A DNA stretch of 64,000 bases from Candidatus Zixiibacteriota bacterium (lineage in GTDB: Bacteria > Zixibacteria > MSB-5A5 > DSPP01). The notes beneath the pieces are model-generated. The model searched no databases. It was given only the letters and a program-made list of their open reading frames with translations, and was not told the DNA's origin. A program made the translations under genes and the position numbers. Location of the stretch: the NCBI GenBank assembly GCA_022614805.1, contig JAKEHY010000019.1:43918-107917 (forward strand). Reading direction: 5' to 3'. Shown piece by piece: positions 16,847 to 26,374 of this stretch (its first letter is position 1; every line of letters begins with the position of its first letter).

Positions 16847-18193
16847 TCACCGACAATGTATGACCGCGGCTTTAACCATACCCCAAAAAGATAAACGGAG
16901 TTTTTCCTGTGGGGACCCGGCTGTTGTTAGTGAACTGTGATCCATTGTCAGCACCTCGGCCACGCGTTCTATTACTTTTTCGTTTTCGTAGTAGACGCTG
17001 TGCCGCAGGCGGATTTGCGCCTTCAGGTTGCGTACTACCGAATCCAGTTTTTGGTACAGGGTTCGCGCCCGCCGATCGGCTTGAATAGCCGCCGACGGTG
17101 GCGAAACCGATGTGGCCTCCACAACCGGGAGCCCTCGTTGAGCGGCGTGGATGGCGGGTAGGAGGTGTTCGCTTACGTCGACGCGCTCGACAAGGGTAGG
17201 AGGGTACGCCACGCCACGGTTCAAGTCCGCCATCTCGCTGTCCATAAAGAGCACGTGCCACCACGGAAAACCCAGGACGTATCGCTCCAGCACGGCCTCA
17301 AGCATTCCCAACACCATTCCATACACCAACGGTCGCATCACGATCCTCTCCGCGACACGCAACACAGGGTGCAACTTTTTCTGCACAAACTCGGAGTAGA
17401 GGCGGCGCGGTGCGGCCCCGAACTGAAGAGCGAGGTCAGCTTCATCATCGTGAGTAGTAAATAAGGTGATCTTACCACTCGCAATCGTGCGAACTACCCG
17501 GTGCGGAGCCGGTCCGTAGACCTGTCCCATCCCCCGACCTACTGCCAAGGCCAGCGGCCAAGTCAACACCCGAAGCAATACATCCACGAGCGCCGCCGCT
17601 CCTAAGAGCAGCCAGCCGTAAAACACCAAGACGAGCGCCAAGGAACCGACGAGCATAAGAAGCGAGTATTTTCCTGCGGTCGGGACGATGAGCTTACCGA
17701 TGATAGCGAGAACACCGAGCGAGAGAAGACCGAACAGGACGACCGCGATAACAGCACGCAGGAGTCGCAAGGCCGGGCGAGCTGCAATCAGTGGAGTACC
17801 AAGCAACACAATTTGGCGGACCTGCACCCCACGCCCAAGCCGTCGCAGTGCTTCGAGCACCACATTCCCGCCATGCGAGTGTGCAACGAAGTTCACTTCG
17901 AGCGGAATCTCCGCAGTGGCCCCACTGGCAACCGCCAAGCGTTGAAGGGTGGCTGCAAGCTTTCGCGCCCCACGATGACGATCGGGGTGGTAATTCTGCC
18001 CCGACCAGTTGAACGCATCATAATCGAGTCCGGCATCGAGGGCCGACCGCCAGACTGTCCCTTTTAACCCCCGTCTGGCAAGTGCCGCCTCGAGTCGGCT
18101 CGCGAACGAAGCACGGTCGGAGTCCAGTCGCCACCACGTCTCGTCTCGAGCGAACGTGCCGTGAATTACGAGGGTTACAATTTGTCCGGCCAT
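16847..18193 (-). CDS. Alpha/beta-hydrolase (lipase-like) with membrane segments, probably acquired
   Basis: The protein has 448 aa. It opens with an LVIHGTFARDETWWR strand-loop like the oxyanion region of lipases. The nucleophile elbow is VAHSHGGNVV (GxSxG-like, H-S-H-G-G). Three or four hydrophobic helices lie at ~150-240, a feature of some plasmid or integron-borne esterases. No close family is recognised. ATG at 18193 is preferred because GGGAGAGA lies just upstream; an ATG five codons earlier is possible. Codon choice, with more CGA, ACG and CTC, differs visibly from the neighbours, and the gene interrupts a natural desulfurase-mnmA pair. Horizontal transfer is likely (inference). Confidence 0.75.
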   Translation of the reverse strand: MAGQIVTLVIHGTFARDETWWRLDSDRASFASRLEAALARRGLKGTVWRSALDAGLDYDAFNWSGQNYHPDRHRGARKLAATLQRLAVASGATAEIPLEVNFVAHSHGGNVVLEALRRLGRGVQVRQIVLLGTPLIAARPALRLLRAVIAVVLFGLLSLGVLAIIGKLIVPTAGKYSLLMLVGSLALVLVFYGWLLLGAAALVDVLLRVLTWPLALAVGRGMGQVYGPAPHRVVRTIASGKITLFTTHDDEADLALQFGAAPRRLYSEFVQKKLHPVLRVAERIVMRPLVYGMVLGMLEAVLERYVLGFPWWHVLFMDSEMADLNRGVAYPPTLVERVDVSEHLLPAIHAAQRGLPVVEATSVSPPSAAIQADRRARTLYQKLDSVVRNLKAQIRLRHSVYYENEKVIERVAEVLTMDHSSLTTAGSPQEKLRLSFWGMVKAAVIHCR

Positions 18194-18251
18194 GTTGTCT
18201 CTCCCCATCCCTATCCTCTGCTATCGTTTACCGCAAGCAAATTTCGACGAC

Positions 18252-19418
18252 CTATTTCGCTTCAACGACTTCTTTGGACAATGCTTTTAAACGTTCCACG
18301 ATTGGCGGAAGGACGGCAAGAAAATAATCGACGTCCTCTTCCGTATTGTCCCGGCCGAGGCTGACGCGGATGGAGCCCAGAGCTTCCCGTTCCGACAAAC
18401 CCAAAGCCACGAGAACGTGAGAGGGTTCGGTGGCGCCGGAGGTGCAGGCGGAGCCGGAGGCAACGGCGACGCCTTCCATATCCAGCCCGACGATAATCGC
18501 TTCGCCGTCCAAGCCGGGGAACGAGATGTTCAGCGTATTGGGCAGGCGCCGCTCGAGCGAACCGTTTATCCGAAAATCCTCCACTTTCTCCTTCAAACCG
18601 GCCTGCAGCTTTTCGCTCAAAGCGAGAAACTTCTTTTCATCCGTTTCCATACGCGCAACCGCCAGCTCGCAGGCCCGGGCGAAGCCGATGATGGAGATGA
18701 AATTTTCCGTGCCAGCCCTTCTATTTTGCTCGTGGCCGCCGCCGACCAAAATCGGGTTTAGCTTTACACCCCGGCGGACCCAGAGAGCGCCCACCCCCTT
18801 TGGACCGTAGAGCTTGTGAGCGGAAATCGAGAGCAAATCAACTCCGAGTTCGGCCACGTTGATAGGCCGTTTGCCGGCTATTTGCACGGCATCGGTGTGG
18901 AACAAAACGCCCCGCTCGCGGGCAATTTTGGCCAGTTCGGCAATGGGCTGAATGGTGCCGGTTTCGTTGTTGGCGGCCATAATCGAGACCAGAATCGTAT
19001 CCGGCCGCAGCGCTTTCATCAATTCTTCCGGCAAAACGATTCCTTCCCTCGTTGAAGCAAGGCGGGTGACTTCAAACCCCTGCTTTTCCAATTGGTGAGC
19101 TGATTCCAAAACGGCGTGGTGCTCGATTTGGGAGATGATGATATGCCGTCCGCGATGGGCGAAGGCGTGGGCAACGCCGAAAAGGGCCAGATTATCCGCT
19201 TCCGTGCCGCCGGAGGTGAAAATAATCTCCGAGGGCCTGGCACCAATGAAATGGGCGACTTTCTCCCTTGCCGATTCCAGAGCCACCTTGACTTCGCGGC
19301 CGAAGGCGTGGATGGAGGAGGGATTGCCGAAATTGGAAACAACTTCCCCCATCGCCTGCCAGACTTCCGGGGCCAAGGGAGTCGTCGCGTTGTGGTCGAA
19401 ATAGACCCTGCGCTTCAT
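18252..19418 (-). CDS. iscS: Cysteine desulfurase (IscS/NifS)
   Basis: The protein has 388 aa. It is a PLP enzyme that takes sulfur from cysteine for Fe-S clusters and tRNA thiolation. The first residues MKRRVYFDHNATTPL are the family start, so ATG 19418 is chosen over an in-frame start 43 codons earlier. The PLP lysine is K202 (SISAHKLYGPKG). The catalytic loop cysteine is C325 (ASGSACTSG), and an SGGTEADNLA cofactor segment lies near 69. The order desulfurase then mnmA fits sulfur delivery to tRNA. If selenoproteins are made here (see 60571 and 60882), such an enzyme could also supply selenide, though nothing in the sequence proves that. Confidence 0.95.
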   Translation of the reverse strand: MKRRVYFDHNATTPLAPEVWQAMGEVVSNFGNPSSIHAFGREVKVALESAREKVAHFIGARPSEIIFTSGGTEADNLALFGVAHAFAHRGRHIIISQIEHHAVLESAHQLEKQGFEVTRLASTREGIVLPEELMKALRPDTILVSIMAANNETGTIQPIAELAKIARERGVLFHTDAVQIAGKRPINVAELGVDLLSISAHKLYGPKGVGALWVRRGVKLNPILVGGGHEQNRRAGTENFISIIGFARACELAVARMETDEKKFLALSEKLQAGLKEKVEDFRINGSLERRLPNTLNISFPGLDGEAIIVGLDMEGVAVASGSACTSGATEPSHVLVALGLSEREALGSIRVSLGRDNTEEDVDYFLAVLPPIVERLKALSKEVVEAK

Positions 19419-19652
19419 AGCAATCGAAATATAACCAAATCCAAAAAAAGCCGCCAATCTTTCTTGGGGAACCGGGGGGATTGCGCGGCCTTGCTTAAAA
19501 CAAGAATCTCCGCTTAAACCCTCAAAAAAAACCTTCCCGGCAGCCAAATAATTATTGCAACTTCTTTACATTTCCATGACAACTCTCGAAGCGCCATCCA
19601 GTATATAAAGCTGAAAGAAAAAAATGGAAACCGGAAAACAAGGGAGGTCGAA

Positions 19653-20369
19653 ATGAAAACTTTTTGGACGCTGCTTTTGGCCCTGGGGGGGATTTTCCTG
19701 CCGGGCCGGCTGGAGGCGCAGGAAAACGGCGGGGAAGGCCCTGGCCGGCCGCCGCTCCGCCGGTTTGGATTCGGCTTCGGAATCTCCAGTTATTCGCCGG
19801 ATTTTTCCGAGCTTAACAAGGCCTTCACTTTTGTTGAGGACCAATACCGCAATCAAGGATATACCATATCCGGCTACGGCTCCGATTTCGGCGCTGCGCC
19901 GCTTTTATGGTTCACCCTCCGGCTTCGGCCGGCCACCCCGATAGGCGTGCTTCTGGAGGCCGGCACCACGGCCGACGCGGATAGATTGGATTTCAAGGCG
20001 GTCTCGGCTTCTCTTTTGTGGTACCCATTCCTGCTCGGAAAGGCGTTTGAACCCTGTTTGGGGGCCGGCATCGGCCGCTATCATTTTTTAGCCACCCGAA
20101 ACTACGGGGAAGGGAGCCAAATCAGCCCAACCCGCTCGGACGGAACCTACACCTACTTGGATAAAATTGAAAGCGAAGGGGGAGGGATGGGGCTGAAGCT
20201 ACTGGGTGGTCTGGACTTGAGCGACCCTACTTCCAAAGTATCGCTGGGGGGATTTATAAGCTACCTGATAATGCTTGAATCGGTTGAGGGGACAATAGCA
20301 AATGGACCAAAATTCAAGATAGGACTGAACGGCCTCCTCTTGGGGGGTCGAATGGTGATTAATCTATGA
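19653..20369 (+). CDS. Predicted outer-membrane beta-barrel protein
   Basis: The protein has 238 aa. The signal peptide ends near GRLEAQ (residue ~23). What follows is a run of alternating, glycine-rich amphipathic strands (FGFGFGISSYS, LLWFTLRLRP, GGRMVINL), as in small porin-like barrels. The start ATG has AGGGAGG upstream. The gene overlaps the ketosynthase gene at its 3' end (ATGA), so the two are coupled. There is no recognisable family name and the function is unknown. The 234-nt gap upstream, divergent from the desulfurase gene, holds no gene; a TATATAAA at about 19600 could be a -10 region. Confidence 0.75.
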   Translation: MKTFWTLLLALGGIFLPGRLEAQENGGEGPGRPPLRRFGFGFGISSYSPDFSELNKAFTFVEDQYRNQGYTISGYGSDFGAAPLLWFTLRLRPATPIGVLLEAGTTADADRLDFKAVSASLLWYPFLLGKAFEPCLGAGIGRYHFLATRNYGEGSQISPTRSDGTYTYLDKIESEGGGMGLKLLGGLDLSDPTSKVSLGGFISYLIMLESVEGTIANGPKFKIGLNGLLLGGRMVINL

Positions 20370-21637
20370 GAAGTCTGCTTATGAAACGACGGGTGGTCAT
20401 TACGGGCGTCGGCGTGGTCGCTCCGGGTGGTGTGGGAAAGGAAAAGTTCTGGAGCCGGGTGAAGGAAGGCCGGCCCGCCGCCGGTCCACTTACCCGATTT
20501 GAATCAGACGGCCTGCCGGTTAAAATCGCCGCCGAGGCGGCCGACTTCGACCCCCGGGAGTTTCTGTCCCAGCGCTGGATGAGCCGAACGGAACGCTATA
20601 CCCAGTTTGCCCTGGCCGCTTCCATTCTGGCCGCCGGCGATGCCGGGCTGGTTCTGGAGGGAGCCGCGACCCGGCGGGCGGGCGTGTTCGAGGGGACTTC
20701 GGCGGGAAGTTTGAGCGCCATCTTCGACCAGCACCGAAAGTTTCTTGCCAATGGCTCCCGGCCGGTCGACCCGACCGACCTCGTTCGCGGGATGAGCGGA
20801 AACGCTTCCGGCAGCATCGCCCTGTTCTTTCACCTGAACGGCCCGGCGGTAACCTTTTCCCAGGGATGCGTCTCCTCCTCGTACGCCATTCATTACGGTT
20901 TTAGAAAAATCCAGACGGGGGAGCTGGAAGTCGCTTTTGTCGGGGGGGCGGAGGCTCCGATTTCAAAAGAGCTGTTTGCCCTGCTTTCCAGCGTCCGGCT
21001 TTTGTCCACTCAAAACGACGACCCCCCATCGGCCTGCAAACCGTTTGACGCCCGCCGGGACGGCATTGTGGTGGGGGAAGGAGGCGCCATTCTGATTCTG
21101 GAGGAGTTGAACCGGGCCCTGAAACGGGGGGCGCCCATTTACGCCGAGGTGGCCGGAGTCGGCGAGACCACGGACGCCTACCACCCAACCGCTCCGGAGC
21201 CGGAAGGGGAAATGATTGCCGAAGCGATGCGCCGGGCCCTGGCCGAAGCCGGGCTTGAAGCGGAAGAGGTGGACTATTTGAACGCGCACGGAAGCGCCAC
21301 CCGCTTAAACGACGTTGTCGAAACGAAGGCCATCAAGAAAGCCTTTGGGGCTTCCGCCCAAAAGCTGCCGGTAAGCTCCACCAAGGCAACCACCGGCCAT
21401 CTCTTGGGCGCCTGCGGGGCTTTGGAACTGGCCGCCTGCGCTTTGGCGATGAAGGAAGGATGGCTTCCCCCCACGGCCAATTTTGAGGTGGCCGACCCCT
21501 CTTGCGACCTGGATTACATTCCCCGCCGGGGGCGGGCGGCCCGGATACGGGCGGCGATGTCGAACACCTTCAGCTTTGGAGGACGAAACGCCTCCGTGGT
21601 CATCAAAGCGTTCACTCATAACCAAAAAGGAGGATGA
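20366..21637 (+). CDS. Beta-ketoacyl-ACP synthase (FabF-like) with unusual active-site context
   Basis: The protein has 423 aa and the thiolase/KAS fold. The catalytic triad is intact: C168, H308 (NAHGSAT) and H345 (TTGHLLGACGA). The nucleophile lies in SQGCVSSS rather than the usual (D/T)xACSSS of housekeeping FabF. Such enzymes condense acyl-ACP with malonyl-ACP. The variation and the location, between an outer-membrane barrel and a lipoprotein rather than in a fab cluster, suggest a specialised acyl chain product. ATG 20366 overlaps the previous stop; ATG 20381 (MKRRVVITG) is an alternative start that matches the family better. Confidence 0.88.
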   Translation: MRSLLMKRRVVITGVGVVAPGGVGKEKFWSRVKEGRPAAGPLTRFESDGLPVKIAAEAADFDPREFLSQRWMSRTERYTQFALAASILAAGDAGLVLEGAATRRAGVFEGTSAGSLSAIFDQHRKFLANGSRPVDPTDLVRGMSGNASGSIALFFHLNGPAVTFSQGCVSSSYAIHYGFRKIQTGELEVAFVGGAEAPISKELFALLSSVRLLSTQNDDPPSACKPFDARRDGIVVGEGGAILILEELNRALKRGAPIYAEVAGVGETTDAYHPTAPEPEGEMIAEAMRRALAEAGLEAEEVDYLNAHGSATRLNDVVETKAIKKAFGASAQKLPVSSTKATTGHLLGACGALELAACALAMKEGWLPPTANFEVADPSCDLDYIPRRGRAARIRAAMSNTFSFGGRNASVVIKAFTHNQKGG

Positions 21638-21640
21638 ACC

Positions 21641-23200
21641 ATGTTTAAGAAAAACGTCTCATACGGCTTGATTTTTCTGGCCCTGTCCGGCCTGCATTCG
21701 GGCTGTTCCTCGACGAAGGAATTCACCCGCCGGCCGGAGCCTAAAACCGTTCCGGCATCCCCCCTGTCGGTCCTGACCAAAGACGGCGGGCTTTATCGGG
21801 TCAAGAACTACCGCTTCGCCGACTCGCTTTTTTGGGCCGCCGGAGCTCTGGAAAAGGATGGAAAAATCCGTCCCTTCGAGGGGAGACTTGCGCTGGGAGA
21901 CATCGATTACGTGCAGGCCAAAAACAACTGGGGTGCGGGGAAGATACTTTTGGCCACCGGAGCGGCCGTAATCTTCAGCGCCGTAGCCATCTCCTATTTA
22001 AACAAGGGAAGCGATGGGTTTTCGGTGCAGGAGGTTCACGGAACCTACTACCCTCCATCTTCGGGCGGCGGCGACGGATGGTACTCCTGCCCCTTCATTT
22101 ACAGCTACGACGGAGGCCAATACCATCTCGAATCGGAAACTTTTGCGGGAGCGGTTTTCAAAGGGGCCGAGCGGGCCAGCTTTGACAAGCTGGAACGGCT
22201 GCGTCCCGTCAAAGGCCAATACCGCTTGAAGCTGGCCAATGAAAGCGAGGAGACCGAATACGTGAATGAAATCAAGCTCCTCGTGGTGGACGCTCCTCCC
22301 GGGGTGAAAGTCATTCCCGACGCAAAAGGGAGTCTCCACACCCTTTCCCGGCCGGTTTATCCGTTCCGCTGCGTGGACGGGGAAAACAAGGACGTTCTTT
22401 CGGCCGTGCGGGAAAAGGACGACCGCTGGTGGGAAAGCGAGCTGGCGGCCAAGGACTTGAGCCGGGATGAAAAACTTCGGGACGGGCTCGTTTTGGAGTT
22501 TGAAAAACCGCGGGAGGCGAAAGCCGCCAAGTTGGTGGTCAGCGGCGTCAACACGGCTTTGGGCATCTTTGCCTTTGAACAGCTTTTCCAATTGAAAGGA
22601 GAGAACCAACTGCGCTGGTATCAAAAGCTGGAAGGCGACCCGGCGGAACGGGGAAAACTGATTGCCTGGATGAGGCGGGAAGGGATGCTGCACGTGAAAG
22701 TCTGGAAAGAGGGGGAGTGGGTGGAGCAAACGGCCCTTCCGGACGTGGGGCCCGGAATCAGCAAAGACCAGGTCGCGGTTCTGGACTTGAGCCAAATACC
22801 GAGCGGCACCGTCAAGCTCAAACTGGAATCGGCCACCGACCTCTGGCGGATTAATCAGGTGTATCTGGATTATTCCCCGGATTTGCCGGTCGAAGTCGCG
22901 GAAATCGAACCGGCCGGCGCAGTCGACGAGCGGGGAAACGATGTAGCCAGCTCGCTGCGGCGGAACGACGACCGGTATTACGTGACCATAAAAGGACAGT
23001 ATGCCCATCTGACGTTCGAGGAAGTGCCCGCTCGAGCCGGCCGGCAGCGGCACTATGCCGTGAAGGCAAAAGGATATTATCACCAATGGTTTGAGGCCGA
23101 GGGAGCGGAAGAGACCGCCCTTTTGGAACGGGTTTTAACCGAACCTTTGTTCGGGAGTCGGACTTTTATGCCGCTTTGGAAAGCGCGAAAGGGTCAATAG
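21641..23200 (+). CDS. Large lipoprotein of unknown function
   Basis: The protein has 519 aa. A lipoprotein signal ends in the lipobox LHSGC (Cys ~22). A hydrophobic helix at ~110-125 (ILLATGAAVIFSAVAIS) is followed by a Gly/Ser-rich linker. The following segment CPFIYSYDGGQYHLESETFAGAVFKG begins what looks like a conserved beta-rich domain, with a hydrophobic or carbohydrate-binding look in the middle and C-terminal parts. I cannot name the family. It has a very strong ribosome-binding site (AAAAAGGAGG) and starts 3 nt after the ketosynthase, so barrel, ketosynthase and lipoprotein form one operon. Confidence 0.8.
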   Translation: MFKKNVSYGLIFLALSGLHSGCSSTKEFTRRPEPKTVPASPLSVLTKDGGLYRVKNYRFADSLFWAAGALEKDGKIRPFEGRLALGDIDYVQAKNNWGAGKILLATGAAVIFSAVAISYLNKGSDGFSVQEVHGTYYPPSSGGGDGWYSCPFIYSYDGGQYHLESETFAGAVFKGAERASFDKLERLRPVKGQYRLKLANESEETEYVNEIKLLVVDAPPGVKVIPDAKGSLHTLSRPVYPFRCVDGENKDVLSAVREKDDRWWESELAAKDLSRDEKLRDGLVLEFEKPREAKAAKLVVSGVNTALGIFAFEQLFQLKGENQLRWYQKLEGDPAERGKLIAWMRREGMLHVKVWKEGEWVEQTALPDVGPGISKDQVAVLDLSQIPSGTVKLKLESATDLWRINQVYLDYSPDLPVEVAEIEPAGAVDERGNDVASSLRRNDDRYYVTIKGQYAHLTFEEVPARAGRQRHYAVKAKGYYHQWFEAEGAEETALLERVLTEPLFGSRTFMPLWKARKGQ

Positions 23201-23520
23201 GGAGAGGATTTTTGCAGGGGCGGGGTTCCCGCCCCTGCAAAACCTTTAACCTCTCCCCTGCCCTCTTTTGCGAGGAGAGAGGAAAAAACACCTCACCCTC
23301 GGCCCCTCTCCATCGGATGGAGAGGGAAGATGGAGGTCTGAAGACCTCCGCTACGCTGACCTGTTTTTACCCCTCTACTTGCCGCCAAGGAGCTTGACCC
23401 CACCCTTCGGCCCCGCTAAAGCGGAGCCTCCATCCCTCCCCTCAAGGGGAGGGAAAAATGACTTACGGTTGACAGGTATTGGCGGAAAAAGTAAATTCTC
23501 TCTGCTTTTGTGAAAACTTT
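23201..23520. repeat. Gene-free stretch with five palindromic repeats before the tRNA
   Basis: Elements in order: 23214-23238, perfect 11-bp arms GCAGGGGCGGG; 23249-23282, CCTCTCCCC...GAGGAGAGG; 23291-23327, CCTCACCCTC...CCCTCTCC/GGAGAGGG; 23332-23349, a TGAA-loop hairpin with arms GGAGGTC/GACCTCC followed by GCTACG; 23397-23456, CCCCACCCTT-type element. No gene is seen. All types recur elsewhere in the window. Confidence 0.75.
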
Positions 23521-23593
23521 GGCCCCATCGTCTAGTGGCCCAGGACGGGTGGTTCTCAGCCATCAAACCGGGGTTCGACTCCCCGTGGGGCTA
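23521..23593 (+). tRNA. tRNA-Glu (anticodon CTC)
   Basis: The 73-nt cloverleaf folds by eye. The acceptor stem is GGCCCCA/TGGGGCT (first pair G-U). The D arm GTCTAGTGGCCCAGGAC is typical of tRNA-Glu. The anticodon stem is GGTGG/CCATC with loop TTCTCAG, anticodon CTC. The T arm is CGGGGTTCGACTCCCCG and the discriminator is A. CCA is not encoded. The TonB receptor gene starts 25 nt downstream. Confidence 0.95.
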
Positions 23594-23618
23594 TTTAGAA
23601 GTTCGGTAGGAGAATAGT

Positions 23619-26270
23619 ATGAGAACCTTATCAGAGTTTCTACCCTGGTTGCTGGTCTTGATTTTACCAGCTACGCAGTCTGCGCCAACTGGTACACTCA
23701 TGGGGCAGCTCACGGAAGCTAGAACCGGCAATTCTCTCATTGGTGCGACTATTCGCGTAATGAGTGCACGCGATACCACGATTGTACGAGGGGCGTTTAC
23801 GGACATGAAAGGCAACTACAATATCCCGGCTCTCTCACCGGGTGCTTATCGAGTAACCGTCACCTCGATTGGTTATGAGCCCGTGTCCATTCCATCCGTG
23901 GTGATCGCTTCCGGTGATACACTGCGTCGGGATATTGCGCTTGAACCGCAAACAATTTACGGGGATGCTATTATTGTCTCGGCGTCGCGCCGGCAAGAAA
24001 AGATACTCAATGCGCCCGCATCGGTTTCGGTGATAGAATCGAGACAAATTTCGGAGCGACCGAGTTTGGCGCCGTCCGATCATCTCCGTGCAATTGCCGG
24101 CGTGGATATTGCACAATCCGGGCTGGTGCAGCAGAGCGTGGTAACTCGCGGCTTCAACAATGTCGCCTCCGGCTCGCTCACCATGCTGACCGACACCCGA
24201 ATAGCGTCCACGCCCTCACTGCGTGTGAACATTCCTTACTTTACCCCCTTAGTCGACGATGACATCGATCGGATTGAAGTGGTGCGCGGTCCTGGATCGG
24301 CTTTGTATGGTCCCAATGCATCCCAGGGCGTCGTGAACATTATTACTCGTTCCCCTTTTGCCTCGAGAGGCACATCGGTATCGCTCACTTTTGGCAATCA
24401 ATCACTGATTCAGGGAGCCTTTCGGCATGCCAGCGTATTCGGCACACATATGGGATATAAAATCTCGGGCCAGTATTTTCGGGGTGCCGATTGGGAATTT
24501 GAAGACTCCACTGAAGTAGCGCAACGCGCGGCGGCGATTGCTCAGGGGGCGCTCGAAGATACTCTCAGGATTGCCAAACGCGACCCGGTCATTGAACGCC
24601 TGGGTGGCGAAGCTCGCTTGGATTTCGTTCCTTCGGGTAACCTGGGCGCCAATGTAACTTTTGGACTCAACCAAGCAACTCGCGCAATTGAGCTTACGGA
24701 CATAGGAGCGGCGCAGGTGAAAAACTGGCGCTACCTCTACCATCGAGTGCGAGTGAATTATGGAGAATTGTTCGTTCAGGCCTACTTGAACCAGAGCGAT
24801 GCAGGGGAGACGTACCTGCTCCGTACCGGTGACCGCGTCGTGGATAAATCGAAACAAATCGTTGCCCAGGCCCAGCATTCCTCTTCGTTCAACGAGAGGG
24901 AACAACTGACGTACGGCGTGGATCTGTTCCTGACCAGACCTTTCACTGCCGGAACAATTAATGGACGAAACGAGGCAAAGGACAATATCAACGAATATGG
25001 AGGTTACGTTCAGTCCGAAACCCGCGTTATTCGTCACGCGGTCGATCTTGTGCTCACGGGCCGGATTGACATGCACAGCCAGATTAACGATCCAGCCTTC
25101 TCACCGAGAGCGGCTCTTGTTTACAAACCCGGTGAGAATCAGAACTTCCGCTTAACGTACAATCGCGCGTATTCTACTCCGTCGACCGCTCAACTCTTCC
25201 TGGATGTCCTGGCGAACGCGGACGTGTTTGGATTTGGAGCGGATCAGGCTGTTCAGGTTCGGGCAAGCGGTGTACCGACAACGGGTTTTATTTTTGAGCG
25301 TGACAGTAATGGCCGGCCGTTCATGCACTCCACATTCTCTCCTGACCGGTCAGCCGCGATTCCTGTGGATGCGGCAGCTTCCCTGTGGCCGGCGGTGGTT
25401 CAAATTCTCGGTGCTCAAGGTAAGAATATCTCTCAAATACCCGCACCCACGCCCGCCGATATCCGGGCCGTGATGGGAAAATTGGATCTCGAAGCCCAAG
25501 CCTTCAATCCAGCCGCTGGACCGGCTGATCTTTCTACATTAAAGCCCACCCTTACGCGAACGATCGAATTGGGATACAAGGGGGTTCTTTCCCGGAAACT
25601 CCAGGCAAACATAGACCTCTATTATTCTCAGGTCGCGAATTTCATAGGGCCATTTCAGGTGATTACCCCAAGTGTGTTTCTGAATGAAGCGGACACAAAG
25701 GCGTATTTGCAACAGCAGGGGCTTTCGGAGCCAGAAGCGGATAGCTGTGCAGCCCTGATTGCACAAATTCCGCTCGGAACCGTGACGCCCAAGGAGGCGG
25801 CCGATCCGACCGCGATTATAGTCGCACCGCGTAACTATGGTAAAGTTAATCTCGCGGGCATTGACCTCTCATTGGAATATCAACCGAATGAGCGGTTCTC
25901 ACTTGCGGGGACATATTCCCATATCAACAAAAACTTGTTTAAAAGACTTGACGGAGTCGCAGATCTCGCTCTTAACGCACCGCGGAATAAGGGGTCTTTC
26001 ACGGTAAAGTATCGATACGCAAAGCTAGGCCTTAACGTAGAAGTGCGAAATCGCTGGACGGAAGGTTTTCGCATGAGTTCGGGGGTGTACGTCGGCTCGA
26101 TTAGATCGACGGCCCTCTTTGACGTAAACATCGGTTACACGATTGTCAAACCCAAACGTACAACGCTGATACTTTCGGCGCTCAACCTTCTTGACAAGAA
26201 GCACCAGGAATTTATTGGCGCACCGAAAATCGGACGTCTGGTTTTGGGAAAATTAGCCTACACGTTTTGA
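23619..26270 (+). CDS. TonB-dependent outer-membrane receptor with carboxypeptidase-regulatory-like N-domain
   Basis: The protein has 883 aa. A signal peptide (~1-21) is followed by a CarboxypepD_reg-like beta-sandwich (GTLMGQLTEARTGNSLIGAT ... ~27-110) and a plug domain. The plug has the conserved IEVVRGPGSALYGPNASQG segment (~225) and VVNIITR. A 22-strand barrel follows, ending ...LVLGKLAYTF with C-terminal Phe. Such receptors import siderophores, cobalamin, oligosaccharides or peptides using TonB energy. No substrate partner is adjacent. Its codon use is less GGC/GCC-biased than the neighbours and it directly follows a tRNA gene, which suggests acquisition. An AGGAG lies before the ATG. 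Confidence 0.93.
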   Translation: MRTLSEFLPWLLVLILPATQSAPTGTLMGQLTEARTGNSLIGATIRVMSARDTTIVRGAFTDMKGNYNIPALSPGAYRVTVTSIGYEPVSIPSVVIASGDTLRRDIALEPQTIYGDAIIVSASRRQEKILNAPASVSVIESRQISERPSLAPSDHLRAIAGVDIAQSGLVQQSVVTRGFNNVASGSLTMLTDTRIASTPSLRVNIPYFTPLVDDDIDRIEVVRGPGSALYGPNASQGVVNIITRSPFASRGTSVSLTFGNQSLIQGAFRHASVFGTHMGYKISGQYFRGADWEFEDSTEVAQRAAAIAQGALEDTLRIAKRDPVIERLGGEARLDFVPSGNLGANVTFGLNQATRAIELTDIGAAQVKNWRYLYHRVRVNYGELFVQAYLNQSDAGETYLLRTGDRVVDKSKQIVAQAQHSSSFNEREQLTYGVDLFLTRPFTAGTINGRNEAKDNINEYGGYVQSETRVIRHAVDLVLTGRIDMHSQINDPAFSPRAALVYKPGENQNFRLTYNRAYSTPSTAQLFLDVLANADVFGFGADQAVQVRASGVPTTGFIFERDSNGRPFMHSTFSPDRSAAIPVDAAASLWPAVVQILGAQGKNISQIPAPTPADIRAVMGKLDLEAQAFNPAAGPADLSTLKPTLTRTIELGYKGVLSRKLQANIDLYYSQVANFIGPFQVITPSVFLNEADTKAYLQQQGLSEPEADSCAALIAQIPLGTVTPKEAADPTAIIVAPRNYGKVNLAGIDLSLEYQPNERFSLAGTYSHINKNLFKRLDGVADLALNAPRNKGSFTVKYRYAKLGLNVEVRNRWTEGFRMSSGVYVGSIRSTALFDVNIGYTIVKPKRTTLILSALNLLDKKHQEFIGAPKIGRLVLGKLAYTF

Positions 26271-26374
26271 GGTCACCTTATGGAGAATGAGAAGCTAAAA
26301 GTTCTACCTATTGTTGCTTTAGGGCTATTTTGAATATTTCATGATTCATTTTGATTTCTTATGGAGGTGAGGTT

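Noticed and set aside
19419-19547. N-terminal extension of the cysteine desulfurase
   Set aside because: The extra 43 residues have no family match; the conserved start is MKRRVYFDHNATTPL.
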